A stretch of 26,505 nt of DNA, taken from positions 1 to 26,505 of the IMG/VR virus record IMGVR_UViG_3300017769_000103; one strand, 5' to 3'. Origin of the DNA: a virus. The notes under the pieces were generated by a model. It saw nothing but the letters and a program-made list of their open reading frames with translations. It was not told the DNA's origin and did no database searches. The position numbers were made by a program, and so were the translations under genes. Shown in pieces: positions 14,446 to 22,367 of the stretch (its first letter is position 1; the number at the start of each line of letters is the position of its first letter).

Positions 14446-17400
14446 ATGGTAGATAATGCATTTACTACATTAAAAAATTTATCACCAACAAATGCAAATT
14501 TAGGTGCGCCAGAACCTAGTTGGAGCAAACTAATTGGTGCAAGCTTAGAAGATAAGTATGCATCTTCTGTAAATTTTCTTAATGAACAAATTAAATTTGG
14601 GTTTGATCCTAAAAACAAAGACCCAAATTTTAATGCAATCGACCATATACCAGAAGGTTTAGAAAAATATACACATCATTTAATTAGTGCTGAAAATGCA
14701 GACCAATTAACTTTTAAGGTAAACAATTTATATAGAGCGTTAAAAGTTGATGAAACATTAAGTAGAGCTAGCTTTGGTGCGCTTGCAATAAGTGAATTTG
14801 TTGACCCTATAAATTATATTTCTCTGCCTCTACGTGCTGCTAAGACTATTGGTGGTGGCTTTAGGGCTGGTGCTATATCAACTGGTGGCGTTGCTGTTGC
14901 GCAAGAAGCTATTAGATACCCTATTGATCCTACTGTTACTGCTGCTGAGTCAGGATTAAATATTGCAGCCTCTACAATTTTTGGTGGCGCAATAAATAGT
15001 ATGGTAAGCATACCAGCTGCAAGAAGATTTAAAGCAACACAAGATGCAGAAGTTGAAATAGGCGAGTTAAACAAAGCATTAAAAGGCGATGGCGTACAAG
15101 CAACTGCTGTTGCTGGTGGCCCAGATGCAACTATACCAGAGAATATATTTACTGATTCTTGGATATATAAATCAGCTACAACTCCTATGAAGCGAATATT
15201 AACTAATCCAAATATACCTAATGACGTTAAATTAGATACGTTAGCCATTGCTAATGATTCTGGTATTTTATTGTCTGCAAATAAAAAGGGACAAAAGATA
15301 GGTAACTCAGTATTTCAAAATGCAAAGTTACACCAAGGCACATGGGTAAAAGCATATGATGAAATAGCAACTATATGGGGTGAGTCTACAGGATCAGGTG
15401 TTTCAAAACCTTTAGACTACATGACAAAGCGTAAATCATTTGAAGAGTGGGTAACAGAAGTAGATGGAAAAGCTATACGCGGAGAAAAACCAATTAATGA
15501 TTTCGAAGCACGCGCTATGCAAAAGCTTAATGAATTTTATGACGAGTGGGAAGTACGCTTAAAAGATGAAGGTCTTATTGGCAGCGAAGGTTATTATAAA
15601 AAGTATATGTTAGACCGAGAAGCTAGGTTAAAAGCTGCAGAAATCAGACTAGCTAATGCAAAAACTACAGTACATGCTAAAAATATTGGCACACAGATTG
15701 ATAGATTTAAAAAAGAAATAGCAGAAACTAAGCAGCAGTTAGATGATTTAGGTGCAATGGGTAAATTAACTCCACCTAATGAAGATATATTTAGACCGCG
15801 CTATTGGGATTTTTCTGCAATTGAAGCTAACAGACCAGAGTTTGAAAAGATTTTAGCTAAGTGGTATCAAAGCAATCCAGAGACATATACTAAATTACCT
15901 AATGGTAAATGGGGTAAAGTTAAAATGTCATCAAGCCCTGACGCTATAGCTAAAAGGGTTAAGGATACAGTCGATAGAATGTTAAACGATCCTGATCCTC
16001 TTGATCCTGATAAGATGTTTTATGGTGTTGGTAAGTCAAAGCACTTTAAACATAGGGCATTAGACATACCTAATAGATTAGTGCTTGATTACATGCAGCG
16101 TAATCCAATTAGCATTATGAAAGCCTACACACAAAAGACATCAGGTCGTTATGAGTTTTCTAAAAAGTTTGGTGGCGGCTCAATAGATGACGTACTAGAT
16201 GGCACATATGATAAGATGATGGATGCTGGTGCTAGCATTGACGAAATAAGAGCAGCACAAAAAGAACAAAGAATACTTTATGATAGAGTTGTAGGGTCTG
16301 TTCTCAGAAGGCCAGATGCAATGAATCAAGGAGTTGCTAGATTATTAAGATCAGCAGCACAACTTAGTTACCTTGGTGGTGCGGTATTAGCTACTATTAC
16401 AGAGCCAGCAAAGATTGTAATGGAGCATGGGTTTGCACCTACAATGAAAGGCTTGTTTTCTGTGCTTGATAAAAACGCATTGAAAATGGGTGGCCTAGAA
16501 ATACGCGCAGCTGGTGAAGCATTAGAAAGATTGCTTGGTAACGTGCAAATGCGTTTGTCTGAAGATTTAAACAACAATCCTTTTCGTGGCGATTACTTAG
16601 ATAAAGCTACAGATGCTTTCTTTACTTTAAATGGATTGGGCCCAGTGACCAGGATATTAAAAGATTTTGATGGTATGATGCGCAGCCATACTCTTATAGA
16701 TTATTCTGTGCGTTGGGCTGATCCTGATAAAAAAATTACTAAGATGGAAAAGGAATATCTTCTTAGATACAACATAGACGAAGCTGACGCTAAAAGAATA
16801 GCTAAATCTAATTGGGAAAAGACAGACAGTGGTTTGTATATGGCTAATACAGAAGAATGGGCGCAGCCTGATCTTGCAAAAATAAAAGTTGATATGGCTA
16901 AAACATACAAAATATCACGCAAGCCATTAAGTAAAATGACAGAAAAAGAATTGTTAAATAGATTTGGCAAAGAATTTTATGTTGGTAGAATTATAACAGA
17001 TCAAAAAATTGTTGATGATGTCTTTAAACGAAGAGGTTACGAAGGTAACTTAGGGTTAGCTTTTACAGACGCACCAGATCCAGCATCAGTTCTTATAAAT
17101 ATAAGAGCAATAAAAGAAGCGTATAATAAACCAACTGGAAAAGTAAACGAAGATGCAATGATAGCTAAATTAGATAATGATTTAGCAAGTGGTAAGTTAA
17201 CTGAAGAACAATATAGGCATCATGTTACTTATGTTAAAAATATAGATTTAATGGATAGCGAAGAAGAATTTATAAACTTTATTCTTATGCATGAATTACA
17301 TCACACAACAAAACCAATACGTGCTGGTGAATCTGTACCAGATTATGAACAAAGAATTGACGAGGAAGCTTTTAAATACATTAGAAATGAAAAAGAATCT

Positions 17401-18186
17401 GGCTTACAACTTGCAGCTGAAAAAGAATACAGCAGACAAATGCAAGAAGCTGATGAAACAGTGCAAACATTCCGCAATGCATTAGGTTCTGGTGTAATGA
17501 ATACTATACTTATGGGTACGCCAGCAGATAAACCAACTATTACGGATGGCATTGTATATATACCAATGCGTGTAGCAAGTAAGTTTGGTATGAAAGAAGA
17601 CCCTGTAAACAAAGGCTATGCGCGTATTGAGAATGGTATGCTTGGATTGCCGTTTCAGTTTTACAGCTACGCACTAGCTGCTGTTAACAAAACTATGGGT
17701 GCATATGCACATGGTCAGGTAAAAAGTAAATACATTGGAGCGTCATTAGCTCTAGGTTTAGGATACATGACGCTTAATCTTAAAACTCCTGATTGGGTTG
17801 AGATGTCATATCAAGACAAATTCCTTAGATCTTTAGATTACTCTGGGTTAATGCCAATAATGACAGATATGTTTTATACAGGCATGACTACAGCACTAGC
17901 ATTAGGTGGGCCAAATGTAACTGGCGGTGCAATACAGCCTAAGTTCCCACAAAAACCAGATACAGGTGAAGCTATTACTGGTATTCTTGGTGCTGGCCCG
18001 AGCTATGGGCTAGATATGTATAGAAATATGGCTGAGTTAGTTACTGGAGATGTTGGTAAAGGCACAAGTGATTTGATTGGCGACCTACCATTTATGAATA
18101 TATTCTGGTTAAGAGGTTTAGTTAATGATTTCCGCAAGTTTGCTAAAGATGAAATAGATATGCCTAGAGGTATAGGTGGGTTCTAA
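14446..18186 (+). CDS. Large ejection protein, gp16-like, with HExxH metalloprotease-like insertion
   Basis: This 1246-aa protein is the expected third ejectosome component, delivered into the host envelope first. Residues 1-120 are soluble. A hydrophobic Gly/Ala/Ile-rich stretch lies near 125-185, and a second (LSYLGGAVLATIT, around 638-650) may interact with membrane. The family backbone reaches ANTEEWAQ (about 800-806) and resumes at VQTFRNALGSGV (from 1006), followed by TPADKP. Between them an insertion contains HELHH at residues 949-953, an exact HExxH zinc site, with IDEEAF (E974) as plausible third ligand, as in gluzincin-type peptidases. I see no lytic-transglycosylase motif at the N-terminus, unlike T7 gp16. 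The stop is followed by the fibre promoter-like leader. Role: ejection; protease activity is inference. Confidence 0.8.
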   Translation: MVDNAFTTLKNLSPTNANLGAPEPSWSKLIGASLEDKYASSVNFLNEQIKFGFDPKNKDPNFNAIDHIPEGLEKYTHHLISAENADQLTFKVNNLYRALKVDETLSRASFGALAISEFVDPINYISLPLRAAKTIGGGFRAGAISTGGVAVAQEAIRYPIDPTVTAAESGLNIAASTIFGGAINSMVSIPAARRFKATQDAEVEIGELNKALKGDGVQATAVAGGPDATIPENIFTDSWIYKSATTPMKRILTNPNIPNDVKLDTLAIANDSGILLSANKKGQKIGNSVFQNAKLHQGTWVKAYDEIATIWGESTGSGVSKPLDYMTKRKSFEEWVTEVDGKAIRGEKPINDFEARAMQKLNEFYDEWEVRLKDEGLIGSEGYYKKYMLDREARLKAAEIRLANAKTTVHAKNIGTQIDRFKKEIAETKQQLDDLGAMGKLTPPNEDIFRPRYWDFSAIEANRPEFEKILAKWYQSNPETYTKLPNGKWGKVKMSSSPDAIAKRVKDTVDRMLNDPDPLDPDKMFYGVGKSKHFKHRALDIPNRLVLDYMQRNPISIMKAYTQKTSGRYEFSKKFGGGSIDDVLDGTYDKMMDAGASIDEIRAAQKEQRILYDRVVGSVLRRPDAMNQGVARLLRSAAQLSYLGGAVLATITEPAKIVMEHGFAPTMKGLFSVLDKNALKMGGLEIRAAGEALERLLGNVQMRLSEDLNNNPFRGDYLDKATDAFFTLNGLGPVTRILKDFDGMMRSHTLIDYSVRWADPDKKITKMEKEYLLRYNIDEADAKRIAKSNWEKTDSGLYMANTEEWAQPDLAKIKVDMAKTYKISRKPLSKMTEKELLNRFGKEFYVGRIITDQKIVDDVFKRRGYEGNLGLAFTDAPDPASVLINIRAIKEAYNKPTGKVNEDAMIAKLDNDLASGKLTEEQYRHHVTYVKNIDLMDSEEEFINFILMHELHHTTKPIRAGESVPDYEQRIDEEAFKYIRNEKESGLQLAAEKEYSRQMQEADETVQTFRNALGSGVMNTILMGTPADKPTITDGIVYIPMRVASKFGMKEDPVNKGYARIENGMLGLPFQFYSYALAAVNKTMGAYAHGQVKSKYIGASLALGLGYMTLNLKTPDWVEMSYQDKFLRSLDYSGLMPIMTDMFYTGMTTALALGGPNVTGGAIQPKFPQKPDTGEAITGILGAGPSYGLDMYRNMAELVTGDVGKGTSDLIGDLPFMNIFWLRGLVNDFRKFAKDEIDMPRGIGGF

Positions 18187-18254
18187 ATTGTGCGGCATGT
18201 TTTGTGCGTTGCGCTTCTATGCAATCAATGGAAAAAAGAATACAGAGGTGACAC
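18182..18254 (+). promoter_or_regulatory. Putative promoter/leader before the tail-fibre block
   Basis: TCTAAATTGTGC (18182-18193) repeats the element at 3723, and TTTTGTGCGTTG (18200-18211) repeats those at 67 and 6996. TTCTATGCAATCAATGGAAA (18215-18234) parallels 3751-3771. So this leader combines both kinds of copy. The TGC after the core is only 18 bases away here against 27-29 elsewhere, so a single rigid -35/-10 reading does not fit all four. A good ribosome site, GAGGTGA, is at 18246-18252. Confidence 0.42.
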
Positions 18255-19766
18255 ATGACAATAAATATAGCTAACAACAATCCACGAATAAACTACACAG
18301 CAACATCTGGTCAGACTGTGTTTACAGTTCCGTTTGAGTTTTTTGATAACACTGACGTAAAAGTTTATGTTGAAGGTGTACTTAAAACTATTACTACACA
18401 TTATTCGGTTACTGGAGGAAATGGCTCTACAGGCACAGTAACTATGAATGCTGGTGTTACGTTAAATGACGAGGTAACGCTTGTCAGGGACGTTCCTTTG
18501 GAGCGTACAACAGACCTGACGGCTAATTATAACGCTGCATCTTTAGATGCGCAGCTAGATCGTATTGTTGCAGAGGTTGCAGACCTTAACGATAGAGTGT
18601 CACGAACAATACAGATTAATGACTATGAGTTGGCAAGTGGTCTACTCCTCCCAGCACTTGACAACCGCAAAGGTAAGACTATCCAATTTAACACCAGCTC
18701 TGGTGCTTTAGAGGTTGGCCCTACTGGCGCGGATTTAACAGCAATCGGTTCAGTTACTTCTGAGATTGCTACATTAGCTGGAATTAGTAGTAATATCACT
18801 ACTGTTGCTGGCTCTAATGCACAGGTTGTTGCTGTTGGTAATGCTATGACTAGCATAACTGCAATCAATTCTGCGCTTGCAAACGTAAATACTGTAGCTG
18901 GTGCTATATTTAACATTAATTTAGTTGGTGGATCTATTTCTGACGTTAATGATGTAGCTGATTCTCTTGGTGAAATCTCTGCGGTACAAGCAAAGCTAAC
19001 AAATATTGATACTGTAGCTGTTGCATCTACAAATATAGCCACAGTAGCAGGGTCTATAACTCAGGTTAATAACGTAGCTTCTAAGATTACTGATGTTACT
19101 GGTGTTAATACTAACATGTCAGCAATAACTACAGCTAATGCAAATTCTACTAATGTTAATTTAGTAGCTAACAACATAGATGACGTTAACGATATTGGTA
19201 GTGTTATTACAAAAGTAACTACTGTTGCTGATAATATTGGAAATGTTAATATTGTAGCTCCTGTTGCTAACAATGTAACTACAGTTTCTGGAAGTATAGG
19301 TTCTGTAAACACAGTCGCAGCCAATATAACATCTATAAATTCTGTAGCTGGTAATATCTCTGGATACTTAGTTGCTGTAAATAATTTATCTGATTTAAGT
19401 GATGCTGCTACGGCTAGAACAAATTTAGGTTTAGGTACGGCTGCAACAAGTGCTGTATCAGCTTTTGCATCTGCATCACATAGTCATTCATTCTCAACAA
19501 TAACAAATAAGCCAACTACAATTAGTGGCTATGGAATAACAGATGCATTTGATGGAGCATTTGCTTCACTTACATCTAAACCAACTACAATATCTGGATA
19601 TGGAATTACTGATGCGTTTGATGGTACATACGCGTCATTAAGTGGCAAGCCAACATTAGGTTCTGCTGCATCAACAGCATCAACAGATTACGCAACAGCA
19701 GCGCAAGGCGTAAAAGCAGATGCAGCTGAAGGTACAGCACTAGCACTTAGCATAGCATTGGGGTAA
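18255..19766 (+). CDS. Tail fibre with gp17-type head and decapeptide-repeat shaft
   Basis: This is the fibre expected to attach to the nozzle. The N-terminal 110 or so residues (INYTATSGQTVFTVPFEFF, DVKVYVEGV, then LVRDVPLERTTDL and DAQLDRIVAEVADL) form the T7-gp17-type attachment domain, ending in a coiled coil. Residues 176-375 are twenty consecutive 10-residue units of the form GSIxxVNxVA, likely a trimeric shaft. The C-terminal part has the common NLSDLSDAATARTNLGLGTA phrase, a 23-residue direct repeat (KPTTISGYGITDAFDGA) and a flexible Ala tail. There is no obvious receptor-binding tip, so it probably carries or joins the later fibre genes. ATG chosen after GAGGTGA. Confidence 0.88.
   Translation: MTINIANNNPRINYTATSGQTVFTVPFEFFDNTDVKVYVEGVLKTITTHYSVTGGNGSTGTVTMNAGVTLNDEVTLVRDVPLERTTDLTANYNAASLDAQLDRIVAEVADLNDRVSRTIQINDYELASGLLLPALDNRKGKTIQFNTSSGALEVGPTGADLTAIGSVTSEIATLAGISSNITTVAGSNAQVVAVGNAMTSITAINSALANVNTVAGAIFNINLVGGSISDVNDVADSLGEISAVQAKLTNIDTVAVASTNIATVAGSITQVNNVASKITDVTGVNTNMSAITTANANSTNVNLVANNIDDVNDIGSVITKVTTVADNIGNVNIVAPVANNVTTVSGSIGSVNTVAANITSINSVAGNISGYLVAVNNLSDLSDAATARTNLGLGTAATSAVSAFASASHSHSFSTITNKPTTISGYGITDAFDGAFASLTSKPTTISGYGITDAFDGTYASLSGKPTLGSAASTASTDYATAAQGVKADAAEGTALALSIALG
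18780..19379 (+). repeat. Twenty 30-bp (10-residue) tandem units in the fibre shaft
   Basis: Translated, the segment splits exactly into twenty decapeptides from residue 176 to 375, for example GSISDVNDVA, GSITQVNNVA, NNIDDVNDIG, GSIGSVNTVA and ANITSINSVA. Hydrophobic residues fall at positions 3, 6 and 9. DNA copies have diverged, so this is protein-level repetition without a gap. Confidence 0.8.
19509..19646 (+). repeat. 69-bp direct repeat, two copies, near the fibre 3' end
   Basis: Copies at 19509-19577 and 19578-19646 encode KPTTISGYGITDAFDG followed by AFASLTS and TYASLSG respectively. A partial third KPT follows at 19647. The DNA copies differ at synonymous sites, so the duplication is not recent. 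This GYGITDA repeat is common in phage tail fibres. Confidence 0.85.
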
Positions 19767-19772
19767 TAACAC

Positions 19773-20081
19773 ATGGCTAACACATTTAAAAATTATACAA
19801 GCGCAAGCGTAGGTACTGGAGCAACCACAACCTACACTGTGCCATCGGCAACAACATCAGTAACAATAGGTTGCAATCTAGCAAACAGAACAGCCTCACA
19901 GATTGCAGTAGATGTGCAAGTTGCTGGTGTCTATTTAGTTAAAGGTGCGCCTGTACCAGCAAATAGCGCATTGTCTGTGCTAGATGGTAAAATAATTTTA
20001 GAAGCAGCAGACACAGTTGTCGTAACATCTGACACTGCATCATCTTGTGACGTTATCGTGAGTGTATTGGAGCAAACATAA
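19773..20081 (+). CDS. Small beta-rich virion protein, 102 aa
   Basis: The protein (MANTFKNYTSASVGTGATTT then YTVPSATTSVTIGC) is rich in Thr, Val, Ala and Ser and predicted to be an all-beta, Ig-like sandwich. It matches a short protein I know from many marine phages, where it sits next to tail-fibre genes and has the form MANxFKNY.....Y.VP...T..V..L...N.T. No function is established; a fibre-base or decoration protein is possible. The ribosome site is weak (GGGGT about eight bases ahead). The stop overlaps the start of the next fibre gene (TAATG). Confidence 0.72.
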   Translation: MANTFKNYTSASVGTGATTTYTVPSATTSVTIGCNLANRTASQIAVDVQVAGVYLVKGAPVPANSALSVLDGKIILEAADTVVVTSDTASSCDVIVSVLEQT

Positions 20082-21211
20082 TGGCTGGATATATAGGAAG
20101 TAAATCATCTGTCACACAAGTTGATGGAATAACAAAAAATGGTGGTACACTTGAAGGCGACTTGTCATTTGGCGACAACGACAAAGCTAAGTTTGGTGCT
20201 GGTACTGACCTACAGATTTACCATGATGGAATTAGTGGCAACACTTTCATTGATGAAGGTGGTTCTGGCAGTTTATTTATAAGAGATAATGACAATATTG
20301 CTTTGAAACGGCAAACCGACAATGCAAATATGGTCGTCGCTCGTGCAGGGGCTGAAGTTGAACTTTATCATAATGGCTCTGAAAAACTAGCCACAACATC
20401 AACAGGCATTGACGTAACAGGCACAGTGACCAGCGATGGGTTGACTGTGGATGGTAACATTGACTCACAAAAATACAAACTTTTTGATGGGTCTACATTT
20501 GCTGGCGGTATGTTTGTTGAAAAAGATGTTACTGGCTCTGGTAGTTCTAATGACATATCAATATTTGCAGACGGAATAACTAATGGTGGAAATATTCACT
20601 TTATGACGGGTGGTACGGCTGATGTACGTCTTACTGTTGACTCGTCAGGTAAAGTAATTATTGGGACTGAACCAGACGATACATATTCGAATGGTTGGTC
20701 AAGCACTGGTGGGGTTCAAGACTCGTCAAGAGACAGCACAGCAGGTAGAACACACTACCAATTCAGAAACCCAAATGGCTCAGTAGGCACTATTCAAACA
20801 TCTGGCTCATCTACATCCTACAACACATCATCAGACTACAGACTAAAAGAAAATGTAGTAGACCTAACAGGTGCATCTGCAAGAGTTAATCAGCTTAACC
20901 CATCACGTTTTAACTTTATAGCTGATGATACTAACACACTTGTAGATGGCTTCTTAGCTCACGAAGTTGCAACAGTAGTACCAGAAGCAATCAATGGCAC
21001 ACATAACGAAGTTGAAGTCTGGAAAGATGATGAAGAGTTACCAGATGGTGTTTCTGCTGGAGATAATAAACTAGACGATGATGGCAACACAATCCCTGTC
21101 TATCAAGGCATAGACCAAAGCAAGTTAGTGCCATTACTTACAGCCGCACTACAAGAAGCATTAACAGAAATAGCATCCCTAAAGACTAGGGTAGAAGCAT
21201 TGGAGGCTTAA
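20081..21211 (+). CDS. Tail fibre with S74 intramolecular chaperone
   Basis: A 376-aa fibre-like protein. It begins MAGYIGSK, similar to the next gene's MSGYIGTQ and probably an attachment segment. The middle shows the repeating beta phrases of marine fibres (GDLSFGDNDKAKFG, DLQIYHDG, AEVELYHNGS, GIDVTGTV, LTVDSSGKVIIGT). The C-terminal 125 residues are a peptidase S74 domain: SSDYRLKENV (S250/S251, D252, K256), then LNPSRFNFI, DGFLAHEVATVVPEA, and QSKLVPLLTAALQEALTEI with a coiled coil at the end. In known members this chaperone trimerises the fibre and then cuts itself off at the Ser. GGAG at 20068-20071 supports the start. Confidence 0.9.
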   Translation: MAGYIGSKSSVTQVDGITKNGGTLEGDLSFGDNDKAKFGAGTDLQIYHDGISGNTFIDEGGSGSLFIRDNDNIALKRQTDNANMVVARAGAEVELYHNGSEKLATTSTGIDVTGTVTSDGLTVDGNIDSQKYKLFDGSTFAGGMFVEKDVTGSGSSNDISIFADGITNGGNIHFMTGGTADVRLTVDSSGKVIIGTEPDDTYSNGWSSTGGVQDSSRDSTAGRTHYQFRNPNGSVGTIQTSGSSTSYNTSSDYRLKENVVDLTGASARVNQLNPSRFNFIADDTNTLVDGFLAHEVATVVPEAINGTHNEVEVWKDDEELPDGVSAGDNKLDDDGNTIPVYQGIDQSKLVPLLTAALQEALTEIASLKTRVEALEA

Positions 21212-21214
21212 CAC

Positions 21215-22300
21215 ATGTCAGGTTACATAGGCACGCAGCCAGTACCACAGGCCACACAGACAAGGGATAGCTTTACAGCTACATCTGGGCAGACATCCTT
21301 TGCCACTGGTGGGTATACTCCTAACTTCTTAGACGTATATTTGAATGGCGTTAAGTTATCTGCTGCAGATTATACAGCAAGCAATGGATCAGATGTTGTT
21401 TTAGCATCAGGTGCAGCTACAGGTGACATCCTAGAGATTGTTGCATTTACTACGTTTACACCAGCAAGCATACCAGATGGTACTCCTAGCATTGACGACA
21501 ATGGTAACGCCACAGCAATCACGATTGATAGTAATGAAGGTGTTAACATCGGCAAAACAAGTGCGGCACTAGGTACTGTTGGGTTACAGCTTTCTAGTAC
21601 AGGATACTCTGCAATAACAACCAATCACAATACAGATACTGAAGCACCTCTTAGGTTAAATAAATTAAATGGCGAAGGCTCATTACTAAGGCTATATAAA
21701 GATTCTTCCGAAGTAGGTAGTATTGGTACACTTTTTGGTGATCTTTATGTTGCAACAGGCAACACAGGTATTCGGTGTGTTGACGCTAATAGATCAGTAA
21801 GCCCATATGACAGCACTGCAAATTCTTTAGTTGATGCTTCTGTTGACCTTGGCTACGCATCGGCTCGTTACAAAGACGCTTACCTATCAGGCGGTGTATA
21901 CCTCGGCGGTACTGGGTCGGCTAATAAGTTGGACGATTATGAAGAGGGGACTTGGACACCTGCACCAACAGTTGGTTCAGCGTCTAGTGCATCTGGCACA
22001 TATACTAAAATTGGCAGGATGGTAGTAGTCACTGGGTTTGTTTCTGGTATGAATACAGTAAATAATGAAACTCTGAGTATTGCAGGATTGCCATTTACAG
22101 GGGGCGTTACTGTTCAATGTGTAGGGCAAGCTATGTGGTCAAATGTGGACAAAGACTTTGGTTATGAACAGGTTTTTTATACTGGTGGTAGTCAATTTCA
22201 ATTTTATCACACTACCAATGCTAATTTTGACGCAATAAGGCATATAGATTTAGATGGTAGCAACTCTGCTTGTTACTTTAGCGCAACGTATCTTGTATAA
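21215..22300 (+). CDS. Tail fibre / receptor-binding-like protein, 361 aa
   Basis: The start is fixed by GGAGG at 21202-21206. Residues 1-10 (MSGYIGTQPV) resemble the previous fibre. Residues 18-80 (DSFTATSGQTSFATG, then FLDVYLNGVKLSAADY) look like a second version of the attachment-type domain of the first fibre gene. Then comes a beta-rich body with DLYVATGNTG and LGYASARYKDAYLSGGVYLGG, common in marine fibres. The C-terminus from LDDYEEGTWTP to the end forms the domain shared with the gene at 22662 (YTKIGRMV..., Gly/Ser-rich strands), likely the tip. It lacks an S74 domain. Downstream lies a hairpin repeat. Good fibre call; receptor unknown. Confidence 0.8.
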   Translation: MSGYIGTQPVPQATQTRDSFTATSGQTSFATGGYTPNFLDVYLNGVKLSAADYTASNGSDVVLASGAATGDILEIVAFTTFTPASIPDGTPSIDDNGNATAITIDSNEGVNIGKTSAALGTVGLQLSSTGYSAITTNHNTDTEAPLRLNKLNGEGSLLRLYKDSSEVGSIGTLFGDLYVATGNTGIRCVDANRSVSPYDSTANSLVDASVDLGYASARYKDAYLSGGVYLGGTGSANKLDDYEEGTWTPAPTVGSASSASGTYTKIGRMVVVTGFVSGMNTVNNETLSIAGLPFTGGVTVQCVGQAMWSNVDKDFGYEQVFYTGGSQFQFYHTTNANFDAIRHIDLDGSNSACYFSATYLV

Positions 22301-22303
22301 AAA

Positions 22304-22333
22304 ATAACCCTTTCAGAGATTGGGTAGTCAGGT
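22304..22333 (+). repeat. Direct repeat with inverted ends, copy 1
   Basis: ATAACCCTTTCAGAGATTGG continues to GTCAGGT and matches copy 2 at 23396-23426 with a few changes. The core ACCC...GGGT can pair as a short hairpin. It starts four bases after a fibre stop codon, as copy 2 overlaps the stop of a fibre gene with the same C-terminal domain. Confidence 0.75.
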
Positions 22334-22347
22334 GGCAATAAAGCCAC
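22332..22347 (+). other. Small hairpin before the accessory gene
   Basis: GTGGC (22332-22336), loop AATAAA, GCCAC (22343-22347) form a perfect 5-bp stem just after the repeat and just before the strong ribosome site AAAGGAGG (22355-22362). It could influence translation of the next gene or be the end of the fibre transcript; no poly-T run follows. Confidence 0.35.
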
Positions 22348-22367
22348 GATAAACAAAGGAGGCCAAT

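Noticed and set aside
14814-15248. 144-codon antisense frame in the ejection protein gene
   Set aside because: Composition mirrors the coding strand and there is no promoter or ribosome site; no other antisense gene exists in the window.
16708-16715. Further GTGCGTTG copy as promoter element
   Set aside because: It lacks the TTTT/TT lead of the other copies, lies deep in a gene and is explained by codons for Val-Arg-Trp.
18623-19324. Antisense frames opposite the fibre repeats
   Set aside because: They arise from the regular codon pattern of the decapeptide repeats on the + strand.
18780-19379. CRISPR-like array
   Set aside because: The 30-base periodicity has no constant repeat and no spacers; it is an in-frame protein repeat.
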